Shown here piece after piece: positions 10,178 through 20,266 of a stretch of DNA of 55,560 nucleotides. Both the position numbers and the translations under genes were made by a program. Location of the stretch: the NCBI GenBank assembly GCA_030653935.1, contig JAURYL010000092.1, positions 1 to 55,560 on the forward strand, read 5' to 3'. This stretch comes from Pseudomonadota bacterium (GTDB taxonomy: Bacteria; Pseudomonadota; Gammaproteobacteria; Burkholderiales; Thiobacillaceae). Positions within the stretch are counted from its first letter, which is position 1. Every line of letters starts with the position of its first letter. The notes below the pieces were generated by a model. It saw only the letters and a program-made list of their open reading frames with translations. It was not told the DNA's origin and searched no databases.

Positions 10178-11178
10178 GGCCTGGCCCCCGCAATTTCGCT
10201 GTAACGAATGAGCCAGGATTCTAGCAACAACTGCGCGTTCAACGGATGCCGCAACCAGCGCCCGGCCTGGGCCAGTTCCCGCTGGAACGCGAGTAGATCG
10301 ATCAGGGCACAGGTGGCGGCGATGGGGACGACGCTCCCCTCCCGGCCCGGGAAGTAATGCGACTGACCGGCGAGGCGTTGCGCCAGCAAGTCATGCACCC
10401 ATCGCGCCAGCCAGCCCCAAGCCTCGGCCAGTACCGGCTGGAACGTCTGCGCGGCCTGGCAGGCATCGAGTTGGCGGGGACGCGCCAAAAGGTCGAGGAA
10501 AGCCTCGCGCCGAGCCGCGCGCTCCGGCTCGGCATAGGCCAGGGCCGCAAGCGGCGCGCCACCCGCTTCCGCCAGCGGCGACTCCGGGTCCGCCATGCCC
10601 GCGGCCGCCAGCCAGGCGAGCGCGCGCGCCCGTTGCGGCAACGGCACCGCCACCTTGCGACAGCGCGAGATCACCGTCGGCAACAGCCGCCGCGGCTGGT
10701 GCGAGACCAGCAGCAACAGCACACGCGCGGGCGGCTCTTCCAGGGTTTTCAACAAGGCGTTGGCGGCGGCCGCATTCATGAACTCCGCCGGGTGGATCAG
10801 CGCCACCCGCCAGCCACCGCGATGCGCGCTGAGGCTGAGAAAATCGGAAATTTCGCGGATCGCCTCGACCTTGATCACCCGGCTACCCTTCTTGGGCGCT
10901 TTCTTCGCCGGCGCGGCATCCGCGTCTTCGGCCTCCACCTCCACTGGTTCGACGCGGCGAAAATCGGGGTGGTTGCCCTGGTCGAACCAGTTGCAGGCGT
11001 CGCAGACGCCGCAAGCACCCTCCCCGCTCGGTTGTTCACACAAGGACCAACGCGCCAGTTCAATGGCGAGTTCTAACTTGCCTACCCCCGCCGGTCCATG
11101 CAGCAGGATCGCGTGCGGCATGTGCTCCGGGTCGGCGCCGAGTTGCCGGAACAGGTCGGCGTTCCAGGGATGAATCAA
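10174..11178 (-). CDS. holB: DNA polymerase III delta' subunit
   Basis: Clamp-loader subunit, 334 residues. The P-loop region ([13 protein letters not shown]) is present and a zinc-binding cysteine cluster (C-x7-CGVCDAC) follows. The sensor region [11 protein letters not shown] and the SRC motif (VISRCRKV) are typical of delta'. It overlaps tmk upstream and pilZ downstream by four bases each. The C-terminal half is divergent, as is usual for HolB. Confidence 0.93.
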   Translation of the reverse strand: MIHPWNADLFRQLGADPEHMPHAILLHGPAGVGKLELAIELARWSLCEQPSGEGACGVCDACNWFDQGNHPDFRRVEPVEVEAEDADAAPAKKAPKKGSRVIKVEAIREISDFLSLSAHRGGWRVALIHPAEFMNAAAANALLKTLEEPPARVLLLLVSHQPRRLLPTVISRCRKVAVPLPQRARALAWLAAAGMADPESPLAEAGGAPLAALAYAEPERAARREAFLDLLARPRQLDACQAAQTFQPVLAEAWGWLARWVHDLLAQRLAGQSHYFPGREGSVVPIAATCALIDLLAFQRELAQAGRWLRHPLNAQLLLESWLIRYSEIAGARP

Positions 11179-11786
11179 AAGAGTGTCCCCAGAATGACCG
11201 CCAGTTGGGAACGCACTTCATCCAGCGTGCGGCCGCCATCGATGACGCGAATGCGCATGGGGTAGGCGGCGGCGCGACGCAGATAGGCGGCACGCACGCG
11301 GCCATGGAACTCGCCTTGCTCACGCTCGAAACGATCAGGCTCACGGGCGTTGGCCAGGCGCGCGGCCGCGATCTCGGTGGGTACGTCGAACAACAAGGTC
11401 AGGTCCGGTTGCAGATCGCCATGCACCCATTGTTCCAGGGCCGCCAGGCGCGCCTCGGGCAAGCCGCGGCCGCCACACTGGTAAGCAAAACTGGCATCGG
11501 TGAAACGGTCGGAAATCACCACCTCGCCCGCCGCCAGGGCGGGACGGATGATCTGTGAGAGATGCTCGCGGCGAGCCGCGAACATGACCAGCGCCTCGGT
11601 TTCCGGATGCATGGGTTGATGCAGGACAATCTCGCGCAGAAGCTCGCCCAGCGGTGTGCCGCCCGGCTCGCGGGTCATGCGCACGACACGCCCGCGCGCG
11701 CGTATCGCCGCCGCCAGCCAATCCAGGTGACTGCTCTTGCCGGCGCCATCGACGCCTTCCAGGGTGATGAACAGTCCAGACATCAA
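11175..11786 (-). CDS. tmk: Thymidylate kinase
   Basis: Phosphorylates dTMP to dTDP. The 203-residue protein has the P-loop [11 protein letters not shown], the DR(F/Y) motif in [13 protein letters not shown], and the [11 protein letters not shown] substrate loop with a lid lacking extra domains. It overlaps mltG and holB by four bases at each end, so the operon is tightly coupled. Confidence 0.96.
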   Translation of the reverse strand: MMSGLFITLEGVDGAGKSSHLDWLAAAIRARGRVVRMTREPGGTPLGELLREIVLHQPMHPETEALVMFAARREHLSQIIRPALAAGEVVISDRFTDASFAYQCGGRGLPEARLAALEQWVHGDLQPDLTLLFDVPTEIAAARLANAREPDRFEREQGEFHGRVRAAYLRRAAAYPMRIRVIDGGRTLDEVRSQLAVILGTLF

Positions 11787-12814
11787 CGTCCCCTCTGGTA
11801 GCGATTGACGGCGCGGTTGTGCGCGTCGAGATTGTCGGAGAACACGTGGCGGCCGCCACCCTTGGCGACGAAATACAAATCACGGCCACGGGCCGGATTG
11901 ACCGCCGCTTGCAACGCCGCCGCGCCCGGAAGGGCGATGGGCGTGGGCGGCAAGCCGGCGCGGGTGTAGGTGTTGTAGGGCGTATCCGCGAGCAGGTCAT
12001 CCTTGCGCAGATTGCCGTCGAAGCGTTCGCCCAAACCGTAGATGACGGTCGGGTCGGTCTGAAGCCGCATGCCGATCTTCATGCGATTGATGAAGACGGA
12101 GGCGATCTGGGGGCGTTCATCCGGGGCGCCGGTTTCCTTTTCGATGATGGAGGCCATGGTCAGCACTTCCCCCGGCTCGCGATAGGGCAGGCCTGGCGCC
12201 CGCGCCACCCAGGCTGCATCCAGCTGCTGGCGCATGGCGGCGAAAGCGCGTTTGTAGATCGTCAGGTCGGAGCTGCCCAGGTCGAAGAAATAGGTATCCG
12301 GGAAAAAACGACCTTCCGGATGACCGACCTCGGCGCCCACGGCCCGCAGCAATTGCGCGGCGTCCATGCCGGCGGTGTCATGGCGCAATCCGGCATGGGT
12401 ATCGATGGCGCGGCGCATTTCAGCGAATGACCAACCCTCTGGAATGGTCAACCTGCCGAGCACCGTGTCGCCAACGGTGATCTTGCGCAGCAGATCTAGC
12501 GGGCTGATCGGAACTTGCGTGGCATAACTTCCGGCCTTGATGCCACTCTCCAGACCCTTGATCCGCGCGAGCAAAACAAAGGCCCACGGTCGCGACAACA
12601 CGCCGGCCTGCTCCATGCCGCGCGCCGCCGCGGTCAGCGAACTTCCCCGCTCGACCGAGAACCCCACGGGGAAAGCGGCTCCCGACAGCGGCGTCATGGC
12701 ATACCAGAGGAACCAGGCGCCGGCGGCCAGCAAGGCCAGCAGGGCCATCGACAGCAAGCGCCGCCCCCAGCGCGGGGGTCGGCGTCCGTAATAACGGTTG
12801 GATCTATTCGGCAT
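11783..12814 (-). CDS. mltG: Endolytic murein transglycosylase MltG (YceG)
   Basis: Membrane-anchored enzyme that cuts nascent peptidoglycan strands. An N-terminal Arg-rich cytoplasmic tail and one membrane helix ([20 protein letters not shown]) precede a LysM-like and the YceG catalytic domain. The catalytic Glu lies in [19 protein letters not shown], followed by [12 protein letters not shown] and the end motif [13 protein letters not shown]. The start at [10 protein letters not shown] gives 343 residues and overlaps the pabC 3' end by 11 bases. A longer frame is possible but unlike the family. Confidence 0.93.
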   Translation of the reverse strand: MPNRSNRYYGRRPPRWGRRLLSMALLALLAAGAWFLWYAMTPLSGAAFPVGFSVERGSSLTAAARGMEQAGVLSRPWAFVLLARIKGLESGIKAGSYATQVPISPLDLLRKITVGDTVLGRLTIPEGWSFAEMRRAIDTHAGLRHDTAGMDAAQLLRAVGAEVGHPEGRFFPDTYFFDLGSSDLTIYKRAFAAMRQQLDAAWVARAPGLPYREPGEVLTMASIIEKETGAPDERPQIASVFINRMKIGMRLQTDPTVIYGLGERFDGNLRKDDLLADTPYNTYTRAGLPPTPIALPGAAALQAAVNPARGRDLYFVAKGGGRHVFSDNLDAHNRAVNRYQRGR

Positions 12815-13619
12815 CGAGCAGGGTGTGTAGCACGTCGTAAATTTCGGTATCGGGCCAGGCGCGCGCGCCCAGACGGGCAACTCGGCGCAAGCCGATCAGG
12901 CTGTTGCAGAGCATCAGTTCATCGGCCGCCATCACCTCATCCAGACCTAGCTCAGATTCCTCCACGGCAAAACCCGCCGCGGTCGCGTGCCGCATCAGGC
13001 GCGCGCGCGTCACGCCGGCGACGCCGCAACGGTCAAGGCGCGGCGTGAGGAGACGGCCATTCCGCCAGAGCAAAAGGTTGCTCATGACGCCGGAGATGAC
13101 ACGACCGGAGGCATCACGGAGCAACCCTTCATGGATTTCGGGATCGTCCCACTCGGCGCGGGCCAGAACATTCTCCAGGCGATTGAGGTGCTTGATTCCG
13201 GCCAGGCGGGTTTGTTCGGCCAAACGAAATTCGCAAACGCGGAGATTGAGGCCCGTAGCCGGCCACTGGTCACTCGGCGGCGGCGTGGAGTCATGAATCA
13301 CGATACGCGTCGGCGTCACGCCGGATGGGGGACGATAGCCACGCGCGCCAATACCCCGGGTCAGCAGCAATTTGAGCACGCCGCCTGAGAGCCGGCCGTC
13401 CAGTTTCGCCAGATCGGCTCGCCACGCGGCGGTATCGGGCGCATCGATGCCCAGGCGCGCGGCATCGTCACCTAGTTTTGCCAGCTGCGCTTCCAGCCAT
13501 TGCGGCCGCTCCCGCGCCACGCGCAAGGTGCGAAACACGCCATCGCCATATTGGGCGCCACGGTCAAGCGGGTCGAGCGCGGCCCCTTCACAGCCATTGA
13601 TCAGTCGGATGACGGGCAT
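12804..13619 (-). CDS. pabC: Aminodeoxychorismate lyase
   Basis: PLP-dependent fold-type IV enzyme making p-aminobenzoate for folate. The 271 residues contain the PLP lysine region (LAGIKHLNRLENVLAR), the GLLRDASGRVISGVMSNLL segment and the DEVMAADELMLCNSLIG motif with a typical ADExxx sensor loop. The fabF-pabC-mltG order is conserved in proteobacteria and supports the assignment over a branched-chain aminotransferase. Confidence 0.93.
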   Translation of the reverse strand: MPVIRLINGCEGAALDPLDRGAQYGDGVFRTLRVARERPQWLEAQLAKLGDDAARLGIDAPDTAAWRADLAKLDGRLSGGVLKLLLTRGIGARGYRPPSGVTPTRIVIHDSTPPPSDQWPATGLNLRVCEFRLAEQTRLAGIKHLNRLENVLARAEWDDPEIHEGLLRDASGRVISGVMSNLLLWRNGRLLTPRLDRCGVAGVTRARLMRHATAAGFAVEESELGLDEVMAADELMLCNSLIGLRRVARLGARAWPDTEIYDVLHTLLDAE

Positions 13620-13634
13620 GATCCCGCCAGGCCG

Positions 13635-14873
13635 TCAGATTTTGCCGAATATGAGGGTGCCGTTGGTGCCGCCGAAGCCGAAGGAATTGGACAAAGCCAC
13701 ATTCACCTTCGCCTCGCGCGCCGTGTTGGGCACGTAATCGAGATCGCAACCTTCGTCCGGCTCACTGAGGTTGATGGTCGGCGGCACCACCTGATTGGTG
13801 ATCGCCAGCACCGAGAACACCGCCTCGACGCCGCCGGCGGCGCCGAGCAGGTGCCCGGTCATGGATTTGCTGGAGCTGACCATGACACGACTGGCGTGGG
13901 CGCCAAGGGCAAGTTTCACCGCCTTGGTTTCCGCCAGGTCGCCCAAGGGCGTGGAAGTGCCGTGGGCGTTGATGTAATCGATCTGGTTGGCATTGATGCC
14001 GGCGTTCTTCAGCGCATTGTTCATGCAGCGCGCCGCGCCCGAGCCATCCTCGACCGGCGCGGTCATGTGGTTGGCGTCCGCGCTCTTGCCATAGCCGATC
14101 AGCTCGCAATAAATGCGGGCGCCGCGCGCCTTGGCGTGCTCGTACTCTTCCAGCACCAGAACGCCGGCGCCCTCACCCAGGACAAAGCCATCGCGGCCCT
14201 TGTCCCAGGGGCGACTGGCCGTGGTGGGGTCGTCGTTGCGGGTTGAAAGCGCGCGCGCGGCGGCGAATCCACCCACCGCCAGCGGGCAGATGCAGGACTC
14301 GGCGCCACCGGCAACCATCACGTCGGCGTCACCGTATTCGATCATGCGACCGGCCTCGCCGATGGCATGGGTACCGGTGGTGCAGGCCGTGACCATGGCC
14401 ACGTTGGGCCCCTGAAGCCCATACATGATCGAGAGATGACCGGAGATCATGTTGCTGATGGTTGCCGGAATGAAGAAGGGCGAAATCTTGCGTGGCCCCT
14501 GTTCCAGGTATGTCTTGTGCGTCTCCTCGATCATCGGCAGGCCGCCGATGCCGGAGCCGATGTTGACGCCGATGCGCTCGCGATTGCTGTCATCGACTTC
14601 CAGGCCACAATCCTTGAAGGCGTCGATGGCCGCGGCAAGACCGTAATGGATGAAGATATCCATCCGACGCGCATCCTTGGGCGTCAGATATTTGCCCAGA
14701 TCAAAATTTCTGACCTCGCCGGCAATCTGGACGGAAAAGGCGGAAGCATCGAAACGGGTGATGCGGGCGATGCCGGAACGGCCCGCCACAAGATTGCCCC
14801 AGGACTCATCCACGCTGTTGCCTACCGGCGAAATGATGCCAAGACCGGTGACCACGACTCTGCGCCTAGACAC
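13635..14873 (-). CDS. fabF: Beta-ketoacyl-ACP synthase II
   Basis: Elongating condensing enzyme of type II fatty acid synthesis. The 412-residue protein has the active-site Cys in [14 protein letters not shown] and the two His in [12 protein letters not shown] and [12 protein letters not shown]. The start is GTG, nine bases after AGGAG, opening [13 protein letters not shown]. It is separated from acpP by a terminator and a MITE-like element (14937-15105), so unlike in E. coli it may need its own promoter. Confidence 0.97.
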   Translation of the reverse strand: MSRRRVVVTGLGIISPVGNSVDESWGNLVAGRSGIARITRFDASAFSVQIAGEVRNFDLGKYLTPKDARRMDIFIHYGLAAAIDAFKDCGLEVDDSNRERIGVNIGSGIGGLPMIEETHKTYLEQGPRKISPFFIPATISNMISGHLSIMYGLQGPNVAMVTACTTGTHAIGEAGRMIEYGDADVMVAGGAESCICPLAVGGFAAARALSTRNDDPTTASRPWDKGRDGFVLGEGAGVLVLEEYEHAKARGARIYCELIGYGKSADANHMTAPVEDGSGAARCMNNALKNAGINANQIDYINAHGTSTPLGDLAETKAVKLALGAHASRVMVSSSKSMTGHLLGAAGGVEAVFSVLAITNQVVPPTINLSEPDEGCDLDYVPNTAREAKVNVALSNSFGFGGTNGTLIFGKI

Positions 14874-14936
14874 TTATGAACTCCTCATGGGGTTGGGGGA
14901 AATTGATTGGAAACGGCGATGCCTCGCACGGCTTCC

Positions 14937-15105
14937 TTAACCCGAATATTTCATGAATTCGCGTGATGATCGCGCAGTCCATTGTTTGTACGGGGAACTT
15001 TGCGAAGGAGCGGCGTAGTGATTCATACGCCCGACTGAGCAAGGTTTCCTGTGCGGACAAGGGGCCAGCGAGGGCGCGCAAGGATTCATGAAATATCCGG
15101 GTTAA
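14937..15105. mobile_element. MITE-like element with 24-bp terminal inverted repeats
   Basis: TTAACCCGAATATTTCATGAATTC at the left and its complement (two mismatches) at the right bound 169 bp with no convincing gene. The outermost TTAA tetranucleotides could be part of the ends or a target duplication. It sits between acpP and fabF. A small ORF inside has no recognisable product. Confidence 0.65.
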
Positions 15106-15138
15106 ATAAAAGGGGACAGGCGCTACGACCTGTCCCTG
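15106..15138 (-). terminator. Rho-independent terminator of acpP
   Basis: On the minus strand the stem GGGACAGG / CCTGTCCC with an 8-base loop is followed by CTTTTATTT, 20 bases past the acpP stop. It ends transcription of the upstream rpmF-to-acpP block and sits at the edge of the MITE-like element. Confidence 0.75.
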
Positions 15139-15159
15139 AACAGACCATGTCGCGGCGGA

Positions 15160-15396
15160 TTACTTGTTGTGAGCGTTGATGTAATCAACAGCCTGCTGAA
15201 CAGTGGTGATCTTCTCGGCATCCTCGTCGGGAATTTCGCATTCGAACTCCTCTTCCAGGGCCATCACCAACTCGACCGTGTCAAGGGAATCGGCACCCAG
15301 GTCGTCGACAAAGGAAGACTCCAGCTTCACATCGGCTTCATTCGCGCCCAACTGCTCGGCGACGATCTTCTTGACACGCTCTTCGATATCACTCAT
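15160..15396 (-). CDS. acpP: Acyl carrier protein
   Basis: Acidic 78-residue carrier protein with the phosphopantetheine serine in [18 protein letters not shown]. The start at [12 protein letters not shown] has GGGAG upstream. A longer frame upstream overlaps the promoter and is not credible. An extended -10 promoter lies directly before it, and a terminator directly after, allowing strong monocistronic expression within the fab cluster. Confidence 0.98.
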   Translation of the reverse strand: MSDIEERVKKIVAEQLGANEADVKLESSFVDDLGADSLDTVELVMALEEEFECEIPDEDAEKITTVQQAVDYINAHNK

Positions 15397-15430
15397 CAGA
15401 AACTCCCTACGGGTAAAAAAAAGTGGGGGG

Positions 15431-15459
15431 ATTCTAGCAAAAACCCCCAACGTAAAAAA
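15431..15459 (-). promoter_or_regulatory. Extended -10 promoter of acpP
   Basis: TGCTAGAAT (extended -10, TAGAAT at 15436-15431) with a weak T6 -35 box 17 bases upstream (15459-15454). The same TGCTAGAAT box precedes gyrA. Confidence 0.6.
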
Positions 15460-15492
15460 TCAGACGCCGGCCCTTGCCCAGGCCTAGCGGGC

Positions 15493-16230
15493 TCAATCCA
15501 TGTACATGCCGCCATTGACGTGCAGGGTGGCGCCCGTCACATAAGCGGCTCCCGCGGAGGCCAGGTAAGCCACCGCATGGGCAATGTCTTCCGGGGTTCC
15601 CAGTTTGCCGGCGGGGATGCGCTCCAGAAGTTTCTGGCGCGCGGCGTCGGGCAGGGAACGAGTCATGTCGGTGTCGATGAATCCCGGGGCGACGCAGTTT
15701 ACCGTAATGCCGCGACTACCGACTTCCTGCGCCAGCGATTTGGAGAAGCCGATCATGCCGGCCTTGGCGGCGGCATAGTTGGTCTGCCCGGCATTGCCGG
15801 AGACACCGACCACCGAGGCTATGCCGATGATGCGGCCGTAACGGGCCTTCATCATCGGACGCAGCACCGCGCGCGACAGGCGGAACACGGAAGTGAGGTT
15901 GGTCTCGATAATGCTGTCCCACTCTTCGTCCTTCATGCGCATCAACAGATTGTCGCGAGTGATGCCGGCGTTGTTGACCAGGATGTCGATGCGGCCATGC
16001 CTGCCGAGAATGCCTTCGATGGCATCGTCAACCTGGGTGGGGTCGGTAACGTTGAGTACGGCGCCAGCGCCCTTCAGGCCGGCGGCGGCGAGTGCCTCAC
16101 CGATCGCGGCGGCGCCGGTTTCACTGGTCGCGGTGCCGATGACATGAGCGCCACGCCGCGCGAGTTCGTGCAGGATGGCCTGGCCGATGCCGCGCGAAGC
16201 GCCGGTCACCAGGGCAATCTTTCCTTCCAT
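15493..16230 (-). CDS. fabG: 3-oxoacyl-ACP reductase
   Basis: NADPH-dependent short-chain reductase, 245 residues. Cofactor motif TGASRGIGQA, NNAGITRDN, catalytic YAAAKAG with upstream Ser, and the C-terminal TGATLHVNGGMYM end are all present. AGGAG lies upstream of the ATG. Position between fabD and acpP is canonical. Confidence 0.97.
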   Translation of the reverse strand: MEGKIALVTGASRGIGQAILHELARRGAHVIGTATSETGAAAIGEALAAAGLKGAGAVLNVTDPTQVDDAIEGILGRHGRIDILVNNAGITRDNLLMRMKDEEWDSIIETNLTSVFRLSRAVLRPMMKARYGRIIGIASVVGVSGNAGQTNYAAAKAGMIGFSKSLAQEVGSRGITVNCVAPGFIDTDMTRSLPDAARQKLLERIPAGKLGTPEDIAHAVAYLASAGAAYVTGATLHVNGGMYMD

Positions 16231-16307
16231 TCCAGTCTCCTAGTTTCTTGTGACTCTTGGCCCGGACGCGGCGACAGCGGCACCCGGGCAACCTGTTTGC
16301 TTCCGGC

Positions 16308-17249
16308 TCAGGCCCGGGTCTTTTCCAGTACGTCGCCCAACGCGGCGGCATCCACGATAGCCACGGTGGGAATCTCCAGCGTGCGCTTGTTGAGACCCGC
16401 CAACACCTTGCCTGGGCCGCATTCTGCGATCAGTTGGACCCCCTGATCTCGCAGCGCGTACATGGACTCCACCCAGCGCACCGGGCTGAATAACTGCCGC
16501 GCCAGCGCGTCGCGTACCGCCTCGGCGGAATCGTGCGCGGCGACGTCGGCGTTGTGCAGAACCGGCACACCCGGCACTCGCACTGCAATTTCGGCCAGCG
16601 CCGCGCGCAATTTCTCGGCGGCGGGCCGCATCAGGGCGCAATGCGAGGGCACGGAAACCGGCAGCGGCAGAGCCCGCTTGGCGCCCTTTTCCTTGGCCAG
16701 GATCATGCCGCGCTCGACCGCGGCCTTGTTGCCGGCGATCACCACCTGACCGGGGGAGTTGAAGTTGACCGCTTCCAGCACTTCGCCCTGGGCCGCCTCG
16801 GCGCAGGCCGCGCGCACCCCGTCGTCATCAAGCCCGAGCACCGCCGCCATGGCGCCGACGCCTTCCGGCACGGCGGATTGCATGGCTTCGGCGCGCAGGC
16901 GCACCAGGCGGATGGCATCGGAAAATTCGAGGGCGCCGGCGCAGGTCAAGGCGGTGTATTCACCGAGGCTGTGACCGGCCATGAGAGCGGGCGCCGCGCC
17001 GCCACGCGCCAGCCACAAGCGATAAACCGCGACACCCGCGGCCAGCATCGCCGGCTGCGTGTTCACGGTCTGATTGAGGGCCTCGACGGGACCATTGCTC
17101 ACCATGTCCCAGAGATCGAAACCGAGTACGCCCGAGGCTTCGGCGAAGGTCTCGCGCAGCACCGGCTCATCGCCATCGGTTGGCAAATACGCGGCCATCA
17201 TGCCGACAGCTTGCGAGCCCTGGCCGGGAAAAACGAATGCAAATTTCAT
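16308..17249 (-). CDS. fabD: Malonyl-CoA:ACP transacylase
   Basis: Loads malonate onto ACP. The 313-residue enzyme starts MKFAFVFPGQGSQ after GGAG and carries the nucleophile elbow GHSLGEYTAL, the oxyanion/arginine region IRLVRLRAEAMQ and the catalytic His in PVSVPSHCALM. A longer frame upstream runs into a palindromic repeat and is rejected as the start. Confidence 0.97.
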   Translation of the reverse strand: MKFAFVFPGQGSQAVGMMAAYLPTDGDEPVLRETFAEASGVLGFDLWDMVSNGPVEALNQTVNTQPAMLAAGVAVYRLWLARGGAAPALMAGHSLGEYTALTCAGALEFSDAIRLVRLRAEAMQSAVPEGVGAMAAVLGLDDDGVRAACAEAAQGEVLEAVNFNSPGQVVIAGNKAAVERGMILAKEKGAKRALPLPVSVPSHCALMRPAAEKLRAALAEIAVRVPGVPVLHNADVAAHDSAEAVRDALARQLFSPVRWVESMYALRDQGVQLIAECGPGKVLAGLNKRTLEIPTVAIVDAAALGDVLEKTRA

Positions 17250-17276
17250 TACATACTCCGTAAGCGTTGGCAGTGC

Positions 17277-17346
17277 GTAGGGCGGATGGCCGACAGGCCG
17301 ATCCGCCACACGCCAGCGGCGGAACCGCTATCGCGTTCCGCCCTAC
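17277..17346. repeat. GTAGGGCGGA...TCCGCCCTAC palindromic repeat
   Basis: An imperfect inverted repeat of about 70 bp with nested GGCCGATCCGCC and GGCGGAACCGC pairs fills the fabH-fabD gap. It is one of several unrelated short palindrome classes in this window. Confidence 0.7.
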
Positions 17347-17349
17347 ACC

Positions 17350-18309
17350 TTACATCCTGACCAGCACCGAACCCCAGGTGAAACCACCACCGAAGGCTTC
17401 CATCAGCACCAGTTCACCGGGTTTGATCTTGCCCTCGCGCACCGCGGTATCGAGCGCCAGCGGCACGGAAGCGGCGGAGGTGTTGCCATGGCGATCCACG
17501 GTAACAACCACGTTGTCCATGCTCATGCCGAGCTTCTTGGCGGTGGCCTGGATGATGCGAATGTTGGCCTGATGCGGCACCAGCCAGTCGATGTCGCTCT
17601 TGGTCAGGCCGTTGGCCGCCAGGGTTTCATCGACGATGGCATCCAGTGTCTTGACCGCCATTTTGAACACGGCATTTCCGGCCATGCGCATGTAGCATGC
17701 GCCCTCGGTCTTCATCGAGACGCCGCCATCGACATAGAGCAACTGCTCATGGCGACCGTCGGCATGGAGATGGGTGTTGATGATGCCGGGCTGTTCCGAC
17801 GCTTGCAGAATCACGGCGCCGGCGCCATCGCCCCAGAGGATGCAGTTGCCTCGGTCGTTCCAGTCGGTAATGCGCGAGAGTGTTTCGGCGCCGACCACCA
17901 GCGCGGTCTTCACCTGGCCAGATCGAATGAACTGATCGGCCACCGAAACCGCATAGACGAAGCCGCTACAGACCGCTTGCACATCGAACGCGGGACAACC
18001 ATTGACGATGCCCAGCTTGGCTTGCAGTTTGCAGGCGGTACTGGGGAATACCCGATCCGGCGTGGTGGTGGCGACGACGATCAGGCCGATATCTTCAGCA
18101 TTGATGCCGGCGGCCTGGATCGCCCGCTCGGAAGCTTTCAACGCCAGATCGCTGGTGAGCTCGCCTTCCGCCGCGATGTGGCGCTCGCGGATACCGGTGC
18201 GTTCGAGGATCCAGTCGCTGCTGGTATCCACTCGCGTTTGTAATTCTTCGTTGGTCAGAACGTAGTCGGGCAGATAACCGCCGGTTCCGATGATGCGAGC
18301 GTAGCTCAC
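17350..18309 (-). CDS. fabH: Beta-ketoacyl-ACP synthase III
   Basis: Initiating condensing enzyme that joins acetyl-CoA and malonyl-ACP. The 319 residues have the active-site Cys in [11 protein letters not shown], the His in VPHQANIRI and the Asn in [13 protein letters not shown]. The start overlaps the plsX stop by four bases. Confidence 0.97.
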   Translation of the reverse strand: MSYARIIGTGGYLPDYVLTNEELQTRVDTSSDWILERTGIRERHIAAEGELTSDLALKASERAIQAAGINAEDIGLIVVATTTPDRVFPSTACKLQAKLGIVNGCPAFDVQAVCSGFVYAVSVADQFIRSGQVKTALVVGAETLSRITDWNDRGNCILWGDGAGAVILQASEQPGIINTHLHADGRHEQLLYVDGGVSMKTEGACYMRMAGNAVFKMAVKTLDAIVDETLAANGLTKSDIDWLVPHQANIRIIQATAKKLGMSMDNVVVTVDRHGNTSAASVPLALDTAVREGKIKPGELVLMEAFGGGFTWGSVLVRM

Positions 18310-19340
18310 GCCGGTTCTCCTTCGACTGATTTCCCGTTATGGGCGTTGACCTGGTCGGCGATGCGGCGCAACAGACCGCCGCGCACCTCTTCCAGCGCCT
18401 TGAGGATGGCCTGTTCGAAAGCAAAGACATCGGCCGAGCCGTGGCTCTTGATGATGACGCCGTTCAAACCGAGCAAGCTGGCGCCGTTGAAGCGGCGCGG
18501 ATCCATCTTGCGCTTGAAGGCGCGGATCACCGGCAGCGCGACCATACCGGCCAGGCGGGTCAGGAGGTTGCGTTTGAACTCGCGGCGCAACACCTCGGCG
18601 ATGAGTTTGGCCAACCCTTCGGAAGACTTGAGCGCCACATTGCCGACAAAGCCGTCGCACACCACCACGTCCACCGTGCCCTTGTAGATGTCATCACCCT
18701 CGACATTGCCGTAAAAATTCAGGCCGCTGGACCTGAGCATTTCGCCGGCTTGTTTCGCCACGTCGTTACCTTTGATGTCTTCCTCGCCAACGTTGAGTAA
18801 CCCGACGCTGGGACGTTCCTTGTGCTCGATAGCCGCGCACAGGGCGGAACCCATGATGCCGAACTGCAACAGATTTTCAGCCGTGCAATCGACATTGGCG
18901 CCAAGATCGAGCATGTAGGTACTACCGGTATGGGAAGGCAGGGTCGAGGCGATTGCCGGCCGGTCGATACCGGGCAGGGTTTTCAGGACGAACCGGGAAA
19001 CCGCCATGAGGGCGCCGGTATTACCGGCGGACACCCCGGCATCCGCCTCGCCGCGCTTGACCAGATCGGCGGTCACTCGCATCGAGGAGTCTTTCTTGCC
19101 CCGTAGCGCGACGGACAACGGATCATCCATCTTGACCACTTCCGAGGCATGATGAACGCGCAGGCGCGTACCCACCGACGCGCGATGCAATTTCAACTCC
19201 GCATGGACGGCATCTTCCAGACCGACCAGGACGATGTTTACGTCGCCCTTGCGGCGGAGGATGTTCAGCGCGGCCTTGACCGTGACATGGGGGCCGTGGT
19301 CCCCCCCCATGGCGTCGATGGCGATTGTGATTTCACGCAT
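18306..19340 (-). CDS. plsX: Phosphate acyltransferase PlsX
   Basis: Makes acyl-phosphate from acyl-ACP for phospholipid synthesis. The 344-residue protein begins [14 protein letters not shown] and contains [30 protein letters not shown] and [13 protein letters not shown]. It lies in the conserved rpmF-plsX-fabH order, though a repeat separates it from rpmF. Confidence 0.97.
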   Translation of the reverse strand: MREITIAIDAMGGDHGPHVTVKAALNILRRKGDVNIVLVGLEDAVHAELKLHRASVGTRLRVHHASEVVKMDDPLSVALRGKKDSSMRVTADLVKRGEADAGVSAGNTGALMAVSRFVLKTLPGIDRPAIASTLPSHTGSTYMLDLGANVDCTAENLLQFGIMGSALCAAIEHKERPSVGLLNVGEEDIKGNDVAKQAGEMLRSSGLNFYGNVEGDDIYKGTVDVVVCDGFVGNVALKSSEGLAKLIAEVLRREFKRNLLTRLAGMVALPVIRAFKRKMDPRRFNGASLLGLNGVIIKSHGSADVFAFEQAILKALEEVRGGLLRRIADQVNAHNGKSVEGEPA

Positions 19341-19409
19341 ATGCGGTCAACCCGCCCGCCACGGGATGGCAAGCATCAATCGGGTCGGGTCGGCGCGCGG
19401 GCAGGCTCA

Positions 19410-19568
19410 GGAACGGGTATGAAACAACTTGCACATTCCGGCTGCACTGGCGGGCACGCTGCCGCGTTGCCGGTCGCTTGCAGGGAATGGCCATGCGGCA
19501 CGACCGGCGCCTTGCATCGCATCCCTCCAGCACACCCATAATTGCGCAAGTTATTCCGTACCCGTTCC
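19410..19568. repeat. Copy 1 of a ~160-bp structured repeat (between rpmF and plsX)
   Basis: The core (about 19435-19557) matches 21717-21839 at most positions. Outer 18-base arms GGAACGGGTATGAAACAA / TTATTCCGTACCCGTTCC are nearly self-complementary. It starts directly after the rpmF stop. Small ORFs within it are read from the repeat and are not counted as genes. Confidence 0.8.
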
Positions 19569-19754
19569 TTAGGTGTTGTCGCTCTTGGTGTTGACCACCT
19601 TGCGACCACGATAGAAACCGTTGGGGCTGATGTGGTGGCGCAGATGCGTCTCGCCGGTGGTGGGCTCGACGGCGGTACCGGGAGCGGTCAGGAAGTCGTG
19701 GGCGCGGTGCATGCCACGCTTGGACGGGGATTTCTTGTTCTGTTGCACGGCCAT
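19569..19754 (-). CDS. rpmF: Ribosomal protein bL32
   Basis: A 61-residue basic protein starting [20 protein letters not shown], the standard L32 N-terminus, with the [16 protein letters not shown]-terminal pattern. It has no zinc cysteine quartet, as is usual in proteobacteria. It overlaps yceD by one ATGA. Confidence 0.97.
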   Translation of the reverse strand: MAVQQNKKSPSKRGMHRAHDFLTAPGTAVEPTTGETHLRHHISPNGFYRGRKVVNTKSDNT

Positions 19755-20215
19755 CAGTGTTCTCCTAGTACATCGTCACGCCTTGGGCAGTGGTCTTCCT
19801 CGTGTCGAGGCACTACCGGCAGGCTCAATAAAAATTCGTCTTCAACCAGCGTCAGCACATCCATGGGCTCCTGGCCCACAATCGCATCCAGCAACGGATC
19901 GATGTTTTCCCAACGTTCCAGTTCCGCCTCGTTGCGGGCCAGAAAAAGCACCCCTTCGGAATGCAAGGGGTGCACGTAGGGCGCGAGACAGCGCTGACAA
20001 ATCAGGGTCGGATTCGCGTCGAAGCGAACCCGCAAGGCAAAACGACCGCCCACCATCGCGCCTTCAACGCGATACGACACGGATCCCTTCACCACACCTT
20101 CATCGTCGGCCAACTCATCCCGCAAGCGCTCGCGCTCCGCCAAGGAAAATTCGCCAGAAAAACTGGCTGCTTCTTTGGCGAAGCGAATCGGATCCTTCAT
20201 GGTCTGTGCAGACAT
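19754..20215 (-). CDS. yceD: DUF177 / YceD 23S rRNA accumulation protein
   Basis: YceD-family protein, linked in E. coli to 23S rRNA accumulation. The 153 residues contain the family's single CQRCL motif and an acidic C-terminal half ([21 protein letters not shown]). The start is uncertain: ATG at 20215 would lie only a few bases from the predicted transcription start, so a nearly leaderless message or the ATG at 20200 is possible. It heads the yceD-rpmF-plsX-fab operon. Confidence 0.9.
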   Translation of the reverse strand: MSAQTMKDPIRFAKEAASFSGEFSLAERERLRDELADDEGVVKGSVSYRVEGAMVGGRFALRVRFDANPTLICQRCLAPYVHPLHSEGVLFLARNEAELERWENIDPLLDAIVGQEPMDVLTLVEDEFLLSLPVVPRHEEDHCPRRDDVLGEH

Positions 20216-20224
20216 AAGCCGATA

Positions 20225-20253
20225 ATGATATTGTGCAGCGCTTCCAATGTCAA
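20225..20253 (-). promoter_or_regulatory. Strong sigma-70 promoter of the yceD-rpmF-plsX-fab operon
   Basis: On the minus strand TTGACA (20253-20248), exactly 17 bases, then TATCAT (20230-20225). The transcription start would be near 20218, almost at the yceD ATG. The promoter overlaps the 5' side of the divergent pycA gene. Confidence 0.75.
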
Positions 20254-20266
20254 AAACGTCTCCAGC

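Noticed and set aside
19376-19609. Small ORFs with MRCKAPVVPHGHSLQATGN-like peptides
   Set aside because: They arise from the ~160-bp repeat, which is present twice with unequal frames; not treated as genes.
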